Assembly (NCBI GenBank): GCA_016193065.1
Contig: JACPSX010000240.1
Span: forward strand, 1 to 11,414
Origin: Candidatus Tectimicrobiota bacterium
Lineage (GTDB): Bacteria; JACPSX01
DNA: 11,414 bases
Direction: 5' to 3'
Positions 1-6,768 of the stretch are shown one piece after another. Each line of letters opens with the position of its first letter. Position 1 is the stretch's first letter. Under the pieces are notes generated by a model, which saw only the letters and a program-made list of their open reading frames with translations, had not been told where the DNA came from and searched no databases. A program made the translations under genes and the position numbers.

Positions 1-396
1 ATGCGGATGCATCCCTCGGGCAACTTGATCGTGGAGGGCCGGGTGAAGGATCTCATCAACCGGGGAGGCGAGAAGATCAGCGCCGAGGAGGTCGAAAACC
101 TGATCCTGAGCCACCCCTGGGTGAAAAACGTCGCCTGCGTGGCCATCCCGGACCCGATCCTCGGCGCGCGGATGTGTGCGTGTGTCATGTTGGAGCCGGA
201 CAAAAGCCTGACGCTGGAGGAGATGTCGAATTTTCTGTTGCAACGGGGCATCGCCAAGTTCAAGTTGCCGGAGCGCCTGGAGGTCTTCGCAGAGCTACCC
301 CTGGTTCCCGGATTTAACAAGGTGTCGAAGCGGGATTTGCGTGATCTGGTGAATCAAAAGCTCCAAGCTGAGCAACAGGCCGCTGGCGGCAAATAG
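1..396 (+). CDS. Aryl/acyl adenylate-forming ligase (AMP-dependent CoA ligase), C-terminal part only
   Basis: This is the 3' end of a gene that begins before the window; the ATG at base 1 is internal, not the start. The 131 visible residues are the small C-terminal domain of the ANL superfamily (acyl-CoA synthetases, EntE/DhbE aryl-AMP ligases). The hinge/A8 motif GRVKDLINRGGEKISAEEVE starts at about residue 13 and is very close to that of 2,3-dihydroxybenzoate-AMP ligases and salicylate-type ligases. The segment FKLPERLEVF and the A10 region FNKVSKRDLR follow. K107 is the expected catalytic lysine; the residue before it is Asn where Gly is usual. The family adenylates a carboxylic acid with ATP and then transfers it to CoA or a carrier thiol. 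The substrate-specifying N-terminal domain is missing, so the acid cannot be named. A liv-type importer starts 120 nt downstream, which suggests activation of an imported aromatic or fatty acid. Confidence 0.88.
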   Translation: MRMHPSGNLIVEGRVKDLINRGGEKISAEEVENLILSHPWVKNVACVAIPDPILGARMCACVMLEPDKSLTLEEMSNFLLQRGIAKFKLPERLEVFAELPLVPGFNKVSKRDLRDLVNQKLQAEQQAAGGK

Positions 397-516
397 ATAC
401 TCCGCCAGGATCTGGAGGGAGCTATCCCCGTTTCCCTGACACGTTCTTAGGGTGTAGTGGGCGCCAGAGGACGGGGAGAGAATACACAATCATTACCCAC
501 GGAAGGAGGCCGCACC

Positions 517-1755
517 ATGCGTTCGTTCATCGCGACAGCGCTACGCTCGGGGATCCGGTCGGCGGTTTTCACCCTGTTCGTCGCCGGATTGATTCTGGTC
601 AGCGGTGTGGCGGTTGCCCAAGAGGCCAAGCCGTTTAAGATCGGAGTTCTGGCGCCGCTGACGGGCCCGCAGACTCAACTCGGCCAGAACCTCGTCGCCG
701 GGGTTCGCTTTTTCTTCCAGCAGCGCCCTGCTATCGCCGGGCGTTCGGTCCAGCTTGTGGTGGAGGACACCGTTTCCCAGCCGGGACAAGGATTATCCAA
801 GGCCCGAAAGCTCCTGGATCTCGATCGGGTGGACATCGTGATGGGAATTGTAAACAGTGCCGTCCTGGACGCGGTGCAGGGCATGATCCTGGGACGGCGT
901 GTGCCGCTCATCGTGACGAACGCCGGCTCCGACGGCTTTACGAAGGGCAGCGTGAACCGCTATGCCTTCCGCGTCTCCCACACCAACTCCCAGAACAACC
1001 TCGCGTTAGGGTGGTACGCCTACGAAAAGCTCGGGTACCGGAGGGCCGCCGTCCTCACCTATGACTTCATCGCGGGGGTCGAGCACGCGGGCGGCTTCAA
1101 GAAGACCTTCACGGAGATGGGCGGCACCATCACGCAGGAAGTGAAGGCGCCCCTGGGCACGAGTGATTTCGGCCCTTATATTTCTCAGATCCGAACGGGT
1201 GAGATCGATGTCCTCTACGTCTTCCTGGCCGGGGCCGACGCGATCCGCTTCATGCAACAGGCGGACAGCTTCGGGTTGAAGAATCGCACCAAGATCATCG
1301 GACCCGGTTTTGTTGCCGATGATCTGATCCTGGCGGCCCAACGGGATGCCGCGGTGGGTGTGGTGACGGCGATCCAGTATGTGAACACCATCGATACTCC
1401 GGAGAACCGGGAGTTCACCGCTGCCTATCGCAAGGCCACCGGCCAGGAGGCAAACCTCTACGCGGAAGATGCCTATACCGCGTGCGAAGCCGTGGCGAAA
1501 GCTCTGGAAGAAGTCCGCGGGGATACAAGTGACATATCCCGCTTCGTGAACGCCCTCGAAAGCGTCAAGTTCACCTCACCGCGCGGGCCGTTCCGCTTCG
1601 ATAAGAATCACCAGGCTGTCTTCACGGTCTACGTCGCGCGGGTCACGAAGATCGGGACTCAATACCGGAACACGATCATCGACCAGATTCCGGATGTGGG
1701 TCAGGACTGGTCGCCTGCCTCTCGCCCGCAACCCTCCCGTCCACAGGGTCGATAG
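517..1755 (+). CDS. ABC transporter substrate-binding protein, branched-chain amino acid (HAAT) family
   Basis: This 412-residue exported protein captures the ligand for the importer encoded downstream. The ATG at 517 is preferred because GGAAGGAGG (501-509) lies 7 nt upstream and the protein then begins with a classic signal peptide: Arg at 2, 10 and 14, a hydrophobic core at about 15-31, and a likely cleavage site AVA|Q after residue 34. An in-frame ATG at 457 would add 20 polar residues ahead of the signal. The mature protein is a type I periplasmic-binding fold (Peripla_BP_6): KIGVLAPLTGPQTQLGQN at its start, VEDTVSQPGQGLSKARKL, and SDFGPYISQI in the second lobe. There is no lipobox cysteine, so it is probably a soluble periplasmic protein. 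In this family the ligand is often an aromatic acid, amide or fatty acid rather than leucine; the upstream ligase favours a carboxylic acid, but this is inference. The C-terminus ends in a short Pro/Arg/Ser-rich tail. Confidence 0.93.
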   Translation: MRSFIATALRSGIRSAVFTLFVAGLILVSGVAVAQEAKPFKIGVLAPLTGPQTQLGQNLVAGVRFFFQQRPAIAGRSVQLVVEDTVSQPGQGLSKARKLLDLDRVDIVMGIVNSAVLDAVQGMILGRRVPLIVTNAGSDGFTKGSVNRYAFRVSHTNSQNNLALGWYAYEKLGYRRAAVLTYDFIAGVEHAGGFKKTFTEMGGTITQEVKAPLGTSDFGPYISQIRTGEIDVLYVFLAGADAIRFMQQADSFGLKNRTKIIGPGFVADDLILAAQRDAAVGVVTAIQYVNTIDTPENREFTAAYRKATGQEANLYAEDAYTACEAVAKALEEVRGDTSDISRFVNALESVKFTSPRGPFRFDKNHQAVFTVYVARVTKIGTQYRNTIIDQIPDVGQDWSPASRPQPSRPQGR

Positions 1756-1761
1756 GCGCAG

Positions 1762-2643
1762 ATGGGAGGAGGAGCGGCTTCCCAGCTCGTTGCACAGATT
1801 CTCAACGGCCTCTCCTTCGGCATGCTCCTCTTCCTGGTGTCGAGCGGCCTGACGGTCATCTTCGGGTTGATGCGGGTGCTGAGCCTTGTCCATGGATCGC
1901 TCTATCTGTTCGGCGGCTACCTGGCCTTCACGGTGCAGCGCGCCACCGGGAAATTCCACCTGGCGTTGATCGTCGCCGTGCTGGGCTGCAGCCTGCTCGC
2001 CTGGGTCATCGAGCGTCTCTTGCATCGCCAGCTCTACGTGGGGCTGCAACTGAACCAGGTGCTGCTCACCATGGGGCTGGCGTTTGTCATCGGCGATTTC
2101 GTCCTCTGGTATTGGGGAGGAAACCCCCAGACCGTGACCCCTCCTGAGATCCTGCGGGGCTCTCTATCCCTGGGCTTTGGGATCGTCTATCCGCGGTATC
2201 GTCTGCTGATCATCGGGATCGGGCTGGCAATTGCCGCCTTGTTTCATCTGGTCTGGGATCGCACCCGCCTGGGGGCCATTCTGCGGGCCGGTGTGGACGA
2301 CGCGGAGATGCTGCGCGGTCTGGGGGTGCGAATCGGCATCGTGTTCACTGCGGTCTTTGCCGGCGGAGGCGCTCTGGCCGCCTTCGCGGGGACGCTGGGC
2401 GGGCCGTTTCTGGGGGTCTATCCCGGGCTGGATTTCGAGGTGATCCTGCTCTCCGTTGTGATCGTGGTCGTGGGAGGGGTGGGAAGCCTGACGGGTGCGT
2501 TTCTAGGGAGCATCGTGATCGGGCTGCTGGACGCCTTCAGCAAGGCGTACTTCCCCGTCTTCTCTTACTTTGCCATGTTTGGACCCATGATCCTCATCCT
2601 GGCCTTCAAACCCACCGGACTATTTGGGGCGGATCGGACGTGA
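1762..2643 (+). CDS. livH: Branched-chain amino acid-type ABC transporter permease, LivH family
   Basis: This 293-residue integral membrane protein is one of the two channel subunits of the importer. It shows the LivH pattern: the opening LVAQILNGLSFGMLLFLVSS, then GLTVIFGLMRVLSLVHGSLY, followed by multiple hydrophobic segments (about eight). The cytoplasmic coupling region around GAILRAGVDDAEMLRGLGV is the part expected to touch the ATPase. The closing VVVGGVGSLTGAFLGSIVIG is also typical of the family. It starts 6 nt after the stop of the substrate-binding-protein gene, with only a weak AGGCG-like ribosome site, so translational coupling is likely. Its TGA overlaps the GTG of livM by 4 nt. 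The name reflects the family, not proven leucine transport. Confidence 0.93.
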   Translation: MGGGAASQLVAQILNGLSFGMLLFLVSSGLTVIFGLMRVLSLVHGSLYLFGGYLAFTVQRATGKFHLALIVAVLGCSLLAWVIERLLHRQLYVGLQLNQVLLTMGLAFVIGDFVLWYWGGNPQTVTPPEILRGSLSLGFGIVYPRYRLLIIGIGLAIAALFHLVWDRTRLGAILRAGVDDAEMLRGLGVRIGIVFTAVFAGGGALAAFAGTLGGPFLGVYPGLDFEVILLSVVIVVVGGVGSLTGAFLGSIVIGLLDAFSKAYFPVFSYFAMFGPMILILAFKPTGLFGADRT

Positions 2644-3584
2644 GCCGCCGTTATTGGATCCCCGCAGTCGGTCTCGGGCTGCTCTTCTTGTCGGCTGTCC
2701 CTACTCTCTTGCCTCGGTACGCGATCGATCTCATTGCCCAGGGGATGATTTTTGCCATCGTGGGGATGGGCCTCGACATCCTGGTCGGGTACCTCGGATT
2801 GCCGTCGCTCGGTCATGCGGCCTTCTTCGGTCTGGCTTCTTACGGACTCGCGATACCCGTGACCCGGTTAGGGTGGGCGCCGTGGGCGGGTGCCGGCGTT
2901 GGGCTCCTGACGGCGGCGGTCGCGGCTGCCCTGTTCGGCTTGCTTGCCGTCCGCTGCCGCGGGGTTTATTTCTTGGTATCTACCCTGGCCTTCGGCCAGG
3001 TACTCTGGGGGGGCGCCGTCAAGTGGACTTCCGTTTCTGGAGGATACAACGGGATCCCGGGCATCCCTCGCCCGTCTCTTTTCGGCTGGAGCCTCTGGGA
3101 GCCAGACGCGTTTTATTATTTCGTTTATGCTGTGTTTGTCGTGGTCGCGGCCATGCTTGTCCTCTTCGTCCTGTCGCCCGTCGGTAAGATCCTGACGGGG
3201 ATCCGAGAAAGCGAATCCCGGATGCGGGTTCTCGGCTACCGCAACCAGCTTTACCGCTATATGGCCTTTTCTCTATCCGCATTCGTCACGGGGATCGCCG
3301 GGATTTTGATGGCATACTTCAACACCTTCGTCGGACCCGACAGCCTCCACTGGAGTCTGTCCGCCCAAACGCTGCTCATGGTGATCCTGGGAGGGGCGGG
3401 AACTTTGCTCGGTCCTGCTGGAGCGGGCATTCTGCTCGTGGTGGCCCAGAACCTCATCAGCAACGTTACGGAGCGTTGGACCATGGTGTTGGGACTTCTC
3501 TATGTCGCGACCATGTTGTTCGCGCCGAGGGGGGTGCTTGTACTGCTCCGAGGGCTGCTGGCCCAGCGCCGGCCGTCCAGTTGA
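2640..3584 (+). CDS. livM: Branched-chain amino acid-type ABC transporter permease, LivM family
   Basis: This 314-residue polytopic protein is the second channel subunit. The GTG start overlaps the livH stop (GTGA) and has GGGGCGGA about 8 nt upstream, so livH and livM are translationally coupled. Family features are DLIAQGMIFAIVGMGLDILV followed by GYLGLPSLGHAAFFGLASYG, the periplasmic stretch WTSVSGGYNGIPGIPRP, the ATPase-coupling loop GKILTGIRESESRMRVLGY, and VILGGAGTLLGPAGAGILLV near the end. About eight to nine hydrophobic segments are visible and the length is normal for LivM. With LivH it should form the heterodimeric membrane pathway for the cargo delivered by the substrate-binding protein. 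Confidence 0.93.
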   Translation: MSRRYWIPAVGLGLLFLSAVPTLLPRYAIDLIAQGMIFAIVGMGLDILVGYLGLPSLGHAAFFGLASYGLAIPVTRLGWAPWAGAGVGLLTAAVAAALFGLLAVRCRGVYFLVSTLAFGQVLWGGAVKWTSVSGGYNGIPGIPRPSLFGWSLWEPDAFYYFVYAVFVVVAAMLVLFVLSPVGKILTGIRESESRMRVLGYRNQLYRYMAFSLSAFVTGIAGILMAYFNTFVGPDSLHWSLSAQTLLMVILGGAGTLLGPAGAGILLVVAQNLISNVTERWTMVLGLLYVATMLFAPRGVLVLLRGLLAQRRPSS

Positions 3585-3621
3585 GCAGGATGCCCGCTCA
3601 TCAACGCCGATCGGGGGAAGC

Positions 3622-4362
3622 ATGACCGCGCTGTCCGTCGAGCAGATCTCCTGCCATTACGGCGGGCTGAAGGCTTTGGATAGCGTTTCGTTCAGCGTGG
3701 CTGAAGGCGCGAGACATGTCATCCTCGGGCCCAATGGCGCCGGCAAGACAACGCTCTTCGACGTCATCACCGGTGAGAAGTCCCCGTCGTCGGGACGAAT
3801 CATGCTGTTCGGCCGCGATGTGACAGGGCTCAGGTCGGACCGGCGGGCCTGGCTTGGCCTGGCACGGACCTTTCAGATCACCAACTTGTTTTGGGACCTG
3901 ACGGTCGAGGAGAACGTCCTGCTGGCCTGTCTCGCACAAGAACAATCACGTCGGGTCTTCTATCGCCCGGCAGGCTCCTTCCCTGATCTGGTGGCAAAGA
4001 CTCGATCTTTACTCGAGGAGTTTGGCCTGGGGAAGCTGGCGAAGGTGAAGGTTCGTTCCACTTCTTATGGCGAGCAGCGACAACTGGAGATCGTGATCGC
4101 CCTGGCTACGCAGGCCAGGCTGATACTCCTGGATGAACCCACCGCCGGTCTTTCCGGGGAAGCAACGAAACTTGTGACCCGTCTGACCGGGAATCTTCCC
4201 GCTACGATCACGGTGCTGCTGGTGGAGCACGACTTGGATGTTGCTTTCCAGGTGAGCCAGACGGCGACCGTGCTTCATCAGGGGAAGCTGATCGCGCACG
4301 GACCCATCGAGGAAGTGCGCGCGAACCCAACGGTGCGGCAGATCTACCTGGGGAGAAGATAG
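3622..4362 (+). CDS. livG: Branched-chain amino acid-type ABC transporter ATP-binding protein, LivG family
   Basis: This 246-residue ATPase powers the importer at the inner face of the membrane. The ATG at 3622 is chosen because GGGGGAAG ends 1-2 nt upstream and the sequence then starts like other LivG proteins (LSVEQISCHYGGLKALDSVS). An upstream in-frame start at 3502 would add 40 residues that overlap livM in another frame. Visible motifs are Walker A GPNGAGKTT, the Q-loop in LARTFQITNLF, a LivG-type signature TSYGEQRQLEI in place of LSGGQ, Walker B LILLDEP, the D-loop, and the switch histidine in LLVEHDLDVAF. The C-terminus QIYLGRR matches the family ending. It pairs with LivF to form the nucleotide-binding heterodimer. 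Confidence 0.94.
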   Translation: MTALSVEQISCHYGGLKALDSVSFSVAEGARHVILGPNGAGKTTLFDVITGEKSPSSGRIMLFGRDVTGLRSDRRAWLGLARTFQITNLFWDLTVEENVLLACLAQEQSRRVFYRPAGSFPDLVAKTRSLLEEFGLGKLAKVKVRSTSYGEQRQLEIVIALATQARLILLDEPTAGLSGEATKLVTRLTGNLPATITVLLVEHDLDVAFQVSQTATVLHQGKLIAHGPIEEVRANPTVRQIYLGRR

Positions 4363-4386
4363 GCGGGCTGCGGAGGGTACAGAGTA

Positions 4387-5094
4387 ATGGCAGCCGTTCA
4401 GTTGGTCCTTCAAGCGCAGGATGTCCATACGTACTACGGTCATAGCCATGTCCTGCAGGGCGTTTCCCTCCAAATTCTCGAAGGTCAGATCGTCGCATTA
4501 CTCGGGCGTAATGGGGTCGGCAAAACCACGTTTGTCCGGTCTGTTATCGGATTTACCCCGCCCTTGCGCGGCCGGATTTCGCTCTTCGGGCGGGATGTCA
4601 CCCGGTTGTCCCCCGAGCGGCGAGCCCGCCTGGGCCTGGGGCTCATTCCGCAGGGACGGCGAGTTTTTCGAAGCCTTACCGTAGAGGAGAACATCGAGGT
4701 CGCAGCACGAGGCGAGGGGGGCACTTCCCTGCAGGATCTCATGGAGATTTTCCCAAACCTGAATGAACGGCTCCGCGTGAGGGCGGGAAAGTTGAGTGGC
4801 GGAGAGCAGCAGATGGTCGCTATTGCACGGGGCTTGCGGACCACGCCGCGCTTGCTTCTCATGGATGAGCCTTCCGAAGGCCTCGCACCCTTGTTGGTCC
4901 AGAAGCTGACGGAGCTGATCCGCCAGATCCGGGCCGACGGCGTCTCCATCCTTTTGGTTGAGCAAAACCTTCCGTTGGCCCTGGAGGTGGCCGATTTCGT
5001 CTACATTATGGAGCGAGGACGCGTGGTGTATCAGGGGCTTCCGGAACAACTGGCCAGGGACCTGCAGGCGCAATCGGCGTTCCTGGGAATCTAA
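4387..5094 (+). CDS. livF: Branched-chain amino acid-type ABC transporter ATP-binding protein, LivF family
   Basis: This 235-residue ATPase is the second nucleotide-binding subunit of the importer. It starts 24 nt after livG, with GGAGGG at about 4371-4376 as ribosome site. Motifs in order: Walker A GRNGVGKTT (residues about 40-48), Q-loop region LGLIPQGRRVFRSLTVEENI, a canonical signature LSGGEQQMVAIARGL, Walker B LLLMDEPSEGLAP, and the switch region LLVEQNLPLAL. The usual switch histidine is Gln in this last motif, which is normal for LivF. The C-terminal AFLGI matches the LivF ending and indicates a complete protein. It is the last gene of the importer operon. Confidence 0.94.
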   Translation: MAAVQLVLQAQDVHTYYGHSHVLQGVSLQILEGQIVALLGRNGVGKTTFVRSVIGFTPPLRGRISLFGRDVTRLSPERRARLGLGLIPQGRRVFRSLTVEENIEVAARGEGGTSLQDLMEIFPNLNERLRVRAGKLSGGEQQMVAIARGLRTTPRLLLMDEPSEGLAPLLVQKLTELIRQIRADGVSILLVEQNLPLALEVADFVYIMERGRVVYQGLPEQLARDLQAQSAFLGI

Positions 5095-5174
5095 CAGGCT
5101 TACTGAGAAGGCGGGGTTTCGCCCCGAGGTTCGCGCCAAGATCCTCAAAGAAAATGCGCGAAGGGGGAGAAATC

Positions 5175-5291
5175 GTGAAGATGCAGAGTAAAGGTCGTTG
5201 GCCGGAGTCCCGCTCCCAAATGGTCAGAATGAATCCCAAAGCACCATATCGACCCTGCTGTTCGCAATACCTCTGTTTTTCCTCAATTTAG
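5175..5291 (+). CDS. Possible small ORF, 38 codons, unknown function
   Basis: A GTG at 5175 (with an in-frame ATG two codons later at 5181) is preceded by AAGGGGGAG with 5-nt spacing, which is a better initiation context than several of the real genes here. The predicted peptide has a basic N-terminal half (MKMQSKGRWP) and a cysteine-bearing C-terminus (RPCCSQYLCFSSI). I do not recognise it. It could be a genuine small protein or leader peptide, the remnant of a gene lost by deletion after livF, or chance. Its codons are less GC-rich in third position than those of neighbouring genes, which argues against a long-established coding sequence. Confidence 0.25.
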   Translation: MKMQSKGRWPESRSQMVRMNPKAPYRPCCSQYLCFSSI

Positions 5292-5314
5292 AGCATGCGA
5301 CCTATGAAAATGAT
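5287..5314 (+). promoter_or_regulatory. Weak sigma70-like promoter candidate upstream of the PAS-nfn cluster
   Basis: TTTAGA (5287-5292) and AATGAT (5309-5314) are separated by 16 nt. Each hexamer matches four of six consensus positions (TTGACA, TATAAT). The pair lies in the AT-rich part of the only large spacer in the window, about 100 nt before the PAS gene, where a promoter for the second operon is expected. The match is weak and overlaps the end of the possible small ORF. Confidence 0.2.
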
Positions 5315-5414
5315 ATGCCTGTCTTATTCCACCTTCGCCCGAATCCCCGTAAATTTTAACGCATAAGAGGGGGAGCTCCAGAGCTAGGGATCGAGCAGCA
5401 GAAGGATCGCACAC

Positions 5415-5882
5415 GTGACCCGGGGGCAAGAGAGCGGTGATATGCAAGGACCAGATCGGGAGAATTTCCTAGAAAGCATTCTTCGCATCGGGCAGGAAGA
5501 ACGCCAGGGGGTCTTTGCCGTAGACCGCAAGGACCGCATCGTCCTGTGTAATGCGATGGCTGCCACCCTCATCGGTGCCAAGCCGGAGGATGTGATCGGC
5601 AAGCACTGCTACGAGGTGTTTCTCGGGCAGGACCGATTTCATAATCTCTTCTGTTATGCCCACTGCCGGCTGTGGGCCCTGGTTCGGGAGGGCTACCCAG
5701 TCCACCCATTCCTTTTTGTCCTCAAGCGGCCGGACGGCCGGATGGTATGGACCAAGACGCGGATCTTCATGGCCTCTGCCCGGGAGGGGGATGAGCAGCT
5801 CATGGTTCATATCCTGCGGGTTATCCCTTACCCCGCCCGGGCCGGGCGGCGCAAGGGCCCTCTACTCGCAAGACCTAAATAA
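5415..5882 (+). CDS. Small stand-alone PAS-domain protein with cysteine motif
   Basis: This 155-residue soluble protein consists of essentially one PAS domain (about residues 25-135) and no visible output domain. PAS features are GVFAVDRKDRIVLCNAMAAT, then LIGAKPEDVIGKHCYEVFLG, and FVLKRPDGRMVWTKTRI. Between the halves sits C65-x14-C80-x3-C84 (HCYEVFLG ... FCYAHC), a pattern I associate with a PAS subfamily seen in one-component regulators and two-component sensors, where the cysteines may bind a metal or sense redox state. The start is uncertain. GTG 5415 has AGAAGGAT 9 nt upstream; ATG 5442 would remove nine residues without touching the domain. nfnA begins 19 nt downstream, so the two are probably co-transcribed and this protein may sense or modulate that redox system. 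It has no DNA-binding helix-turn-helix and no kinase domain, so it would have to act through a partner. Confidence 0.8.
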   Translation: MTRGQESGDMQGPDRENFLESILRIGQEERQGVFAVDRKDRIVLCNAMAATLIGAKPEDVIGKHCYEVFLGQDRFHNLFCYAHCRLWALVREGYPVHPFLFVLKRPDGRMVWTKTRIFMASAREGDEQLMVHILRVIPYPARAGRRKGPLLARPK

Positions 5883-5901
5883 TTAAGGAAGGCGACTGTC
5901 T

Positions 5902-6768
5902 ATGTTCCCAATACGTTCTCGTAAGGAGATTGCGCCAAAAACGGTCCTCCTGCACGTGGAGGCTCCCCTGGTGGCCAGGAAAGTCGAGCCCGGTCAGTTT
6001 GTTATCGTGCGTGTCAATGAAGAAGGGGAGAGGATTCCCCTGTCGATCTCCGGTTGGGATCGCCGGGCGGGTACGATTCGCTTGGTGGTCCAGGGGGTGG
6101 GACGGACCAGCTACGAGATTCTGGATCTCCAGGAAGGCCAGGGGTTTCAGGATGTGGTGGGCCCTTTGGGGAAACCAACGGAAATCAAGTTTTACGGTAC
6201 CTGCGTCCTCATCGGTGGAGGATACGGGGGCGGGGCCATCATCCCTATGGCTGAGCGCTTGAAAGAGTTGGGCAACACGGTCATCGGAATCTTGGGAGCC
6301 CGCTCCTCCGAGCTTCTGATCATGGCGGAGGAGCTGAGCCAGGCTTGCCATCAGTTGCACATTTCCACCAACGACGGCAGCCGCGGGGTCAAGGGAATGG
6401 TCACGGACGTCCTCTCGGAGCTTCTGAAGTCCCAGGCTGTGAACTACGTGGTGGGGGTGGGCCCGATTCCCATGATGGCCGCCATTGCCGAGATGACCCG
6501 GCCCTTTCGAATTCGAACCCACGTAAGCTTGAATGCCCTGATGATGGACGGCATCGGGATGTGCGGAGCTTGCCGGGTTACTGTGGGGGGGAAAAGTTAC
6601 TTTGCCTGCGTGGATGGTCCCGAGTTCGACGGCCATCAGGTCGATTTTGACGAGATTGCCCAGCGCCTCACGATCTATCGTGAGGAGGAGAAGATCGCCG
6701 CGGACCTCTACCTGCAGAGAAAGGAAACCGCGTGTCGAAGCCTAAGCTCAGTAACAAAGAGCGCATGA
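5902..6768 (+). CDS. nfnA: NADH-dependent reduced ferredoxin:NADP+ oxidoreductase subunit A (NfnA/SudB-like)
   Basis: This 288-residue cytoplasmic flavoprotein of the ferredoxin-NADP reductase superfamily is the small subunit of NfnAB. It has an N-terminal FAD-binding beta barrel (EPGQFVIVRV, then ERIPLSISGWD with the R-x-x-S flavin motif), a dinucleotide-binding domain beginning LIGGGYGGGAIIPMAERLKE, and a C-terminal [2Fe-2S] site with D216, C221, C224 and C236 in MMDGIGMCGACRV ... FACVDGPEF. In Thermotoga NfnA the cluster is held by three Cys and one Asp; D216 is placed to play that role. NfnAB uses flavin-based electron bifurcation to interconvert NADPH with NADH and reduced ferredoxin. 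The ribosome site GGAAGG (5887-5892) lies 9 nt before the ATG. The last 37 nt overlap nfnB. The alternative names sulfide dehydrogenase subunit beta or FNR-alpha refer to the same family. The glycine loop GGGYGGGA lacks the usual later Ala-Pro. Confidence 0.9.
   Translation: MFPIRSRKEIAPKTVLLHVEAPLVARKVEPGQFVIVRVNEEGERIPLSISGWDRRAGTIRLVVQGVGRTSYEILDLQEGQGFQDVVGPLGKPTEIKFYGTCVLIGGGYGGGAIIPMAERLKELGNTVIGILGARSSELLIMAEELSQACHQLHISTNDGSRGVKGMVTDVLSELLKSQAVNYVVGVGPIPMMAAIAEMTRPFRIRTHVSLNALMMDGIGMCGACRVTVGGKSYFACVDGPEFDGHQVDFDEIAQRLTIYREEEKIAADLYLQRKETACRSLSSVTKSA

Larger units (their letters stand above)
5095..5414. other. Intergenic spacer between importer operon and PAS-nfn cluster
   Basis: This 320-nt spacer has no recognisable protein family. 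Immediately after livF, 5112-5126 can fold into a 5-bp hairpin (CGGGG-TTTCG-CCCCG), but no T-run follows, so it is not a convincing intrinsic terminator. From about 5225 to 5370 the base composition is clearly more AT-rich than the flanking genes, as expected for a promoter region. A 38-codon ORF with a good ribosome site (5175-5291) and a weak -35/-10 pair (5287-5314) are listed separately. I saw no repeat, tRNA-like fold or transposon end. Confidence 0.6.

Noticed and set aside
457-516. Earlier ATG for the substrate-binding protein
   Set aside because: It would place 20 polar residues before a normal signal peptide and lacks a ribosome site, whereas ATG 517 has GGAAGGAGG upstream.
2624-3187. 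187-codon plus-strand open frame overlapping livM
   Set aside because: The livM frame carries the conserved permease sequence; this alternative frame is Arg/Pro/Gly-rich without membrane segments.
3502-3621. Earlier start for livG inside livM
   Set aside because: The extra 40 residues do not resemble LivG; ATG 3622 has GGGGGAAG directly upstream and the correct family N-terminus.
5112-5126. Hairpin after livF as an intrinsic terminator
   Set aside because: The stem is only 5 bp and is not followed by a run of T, so termination cannot be claimed.
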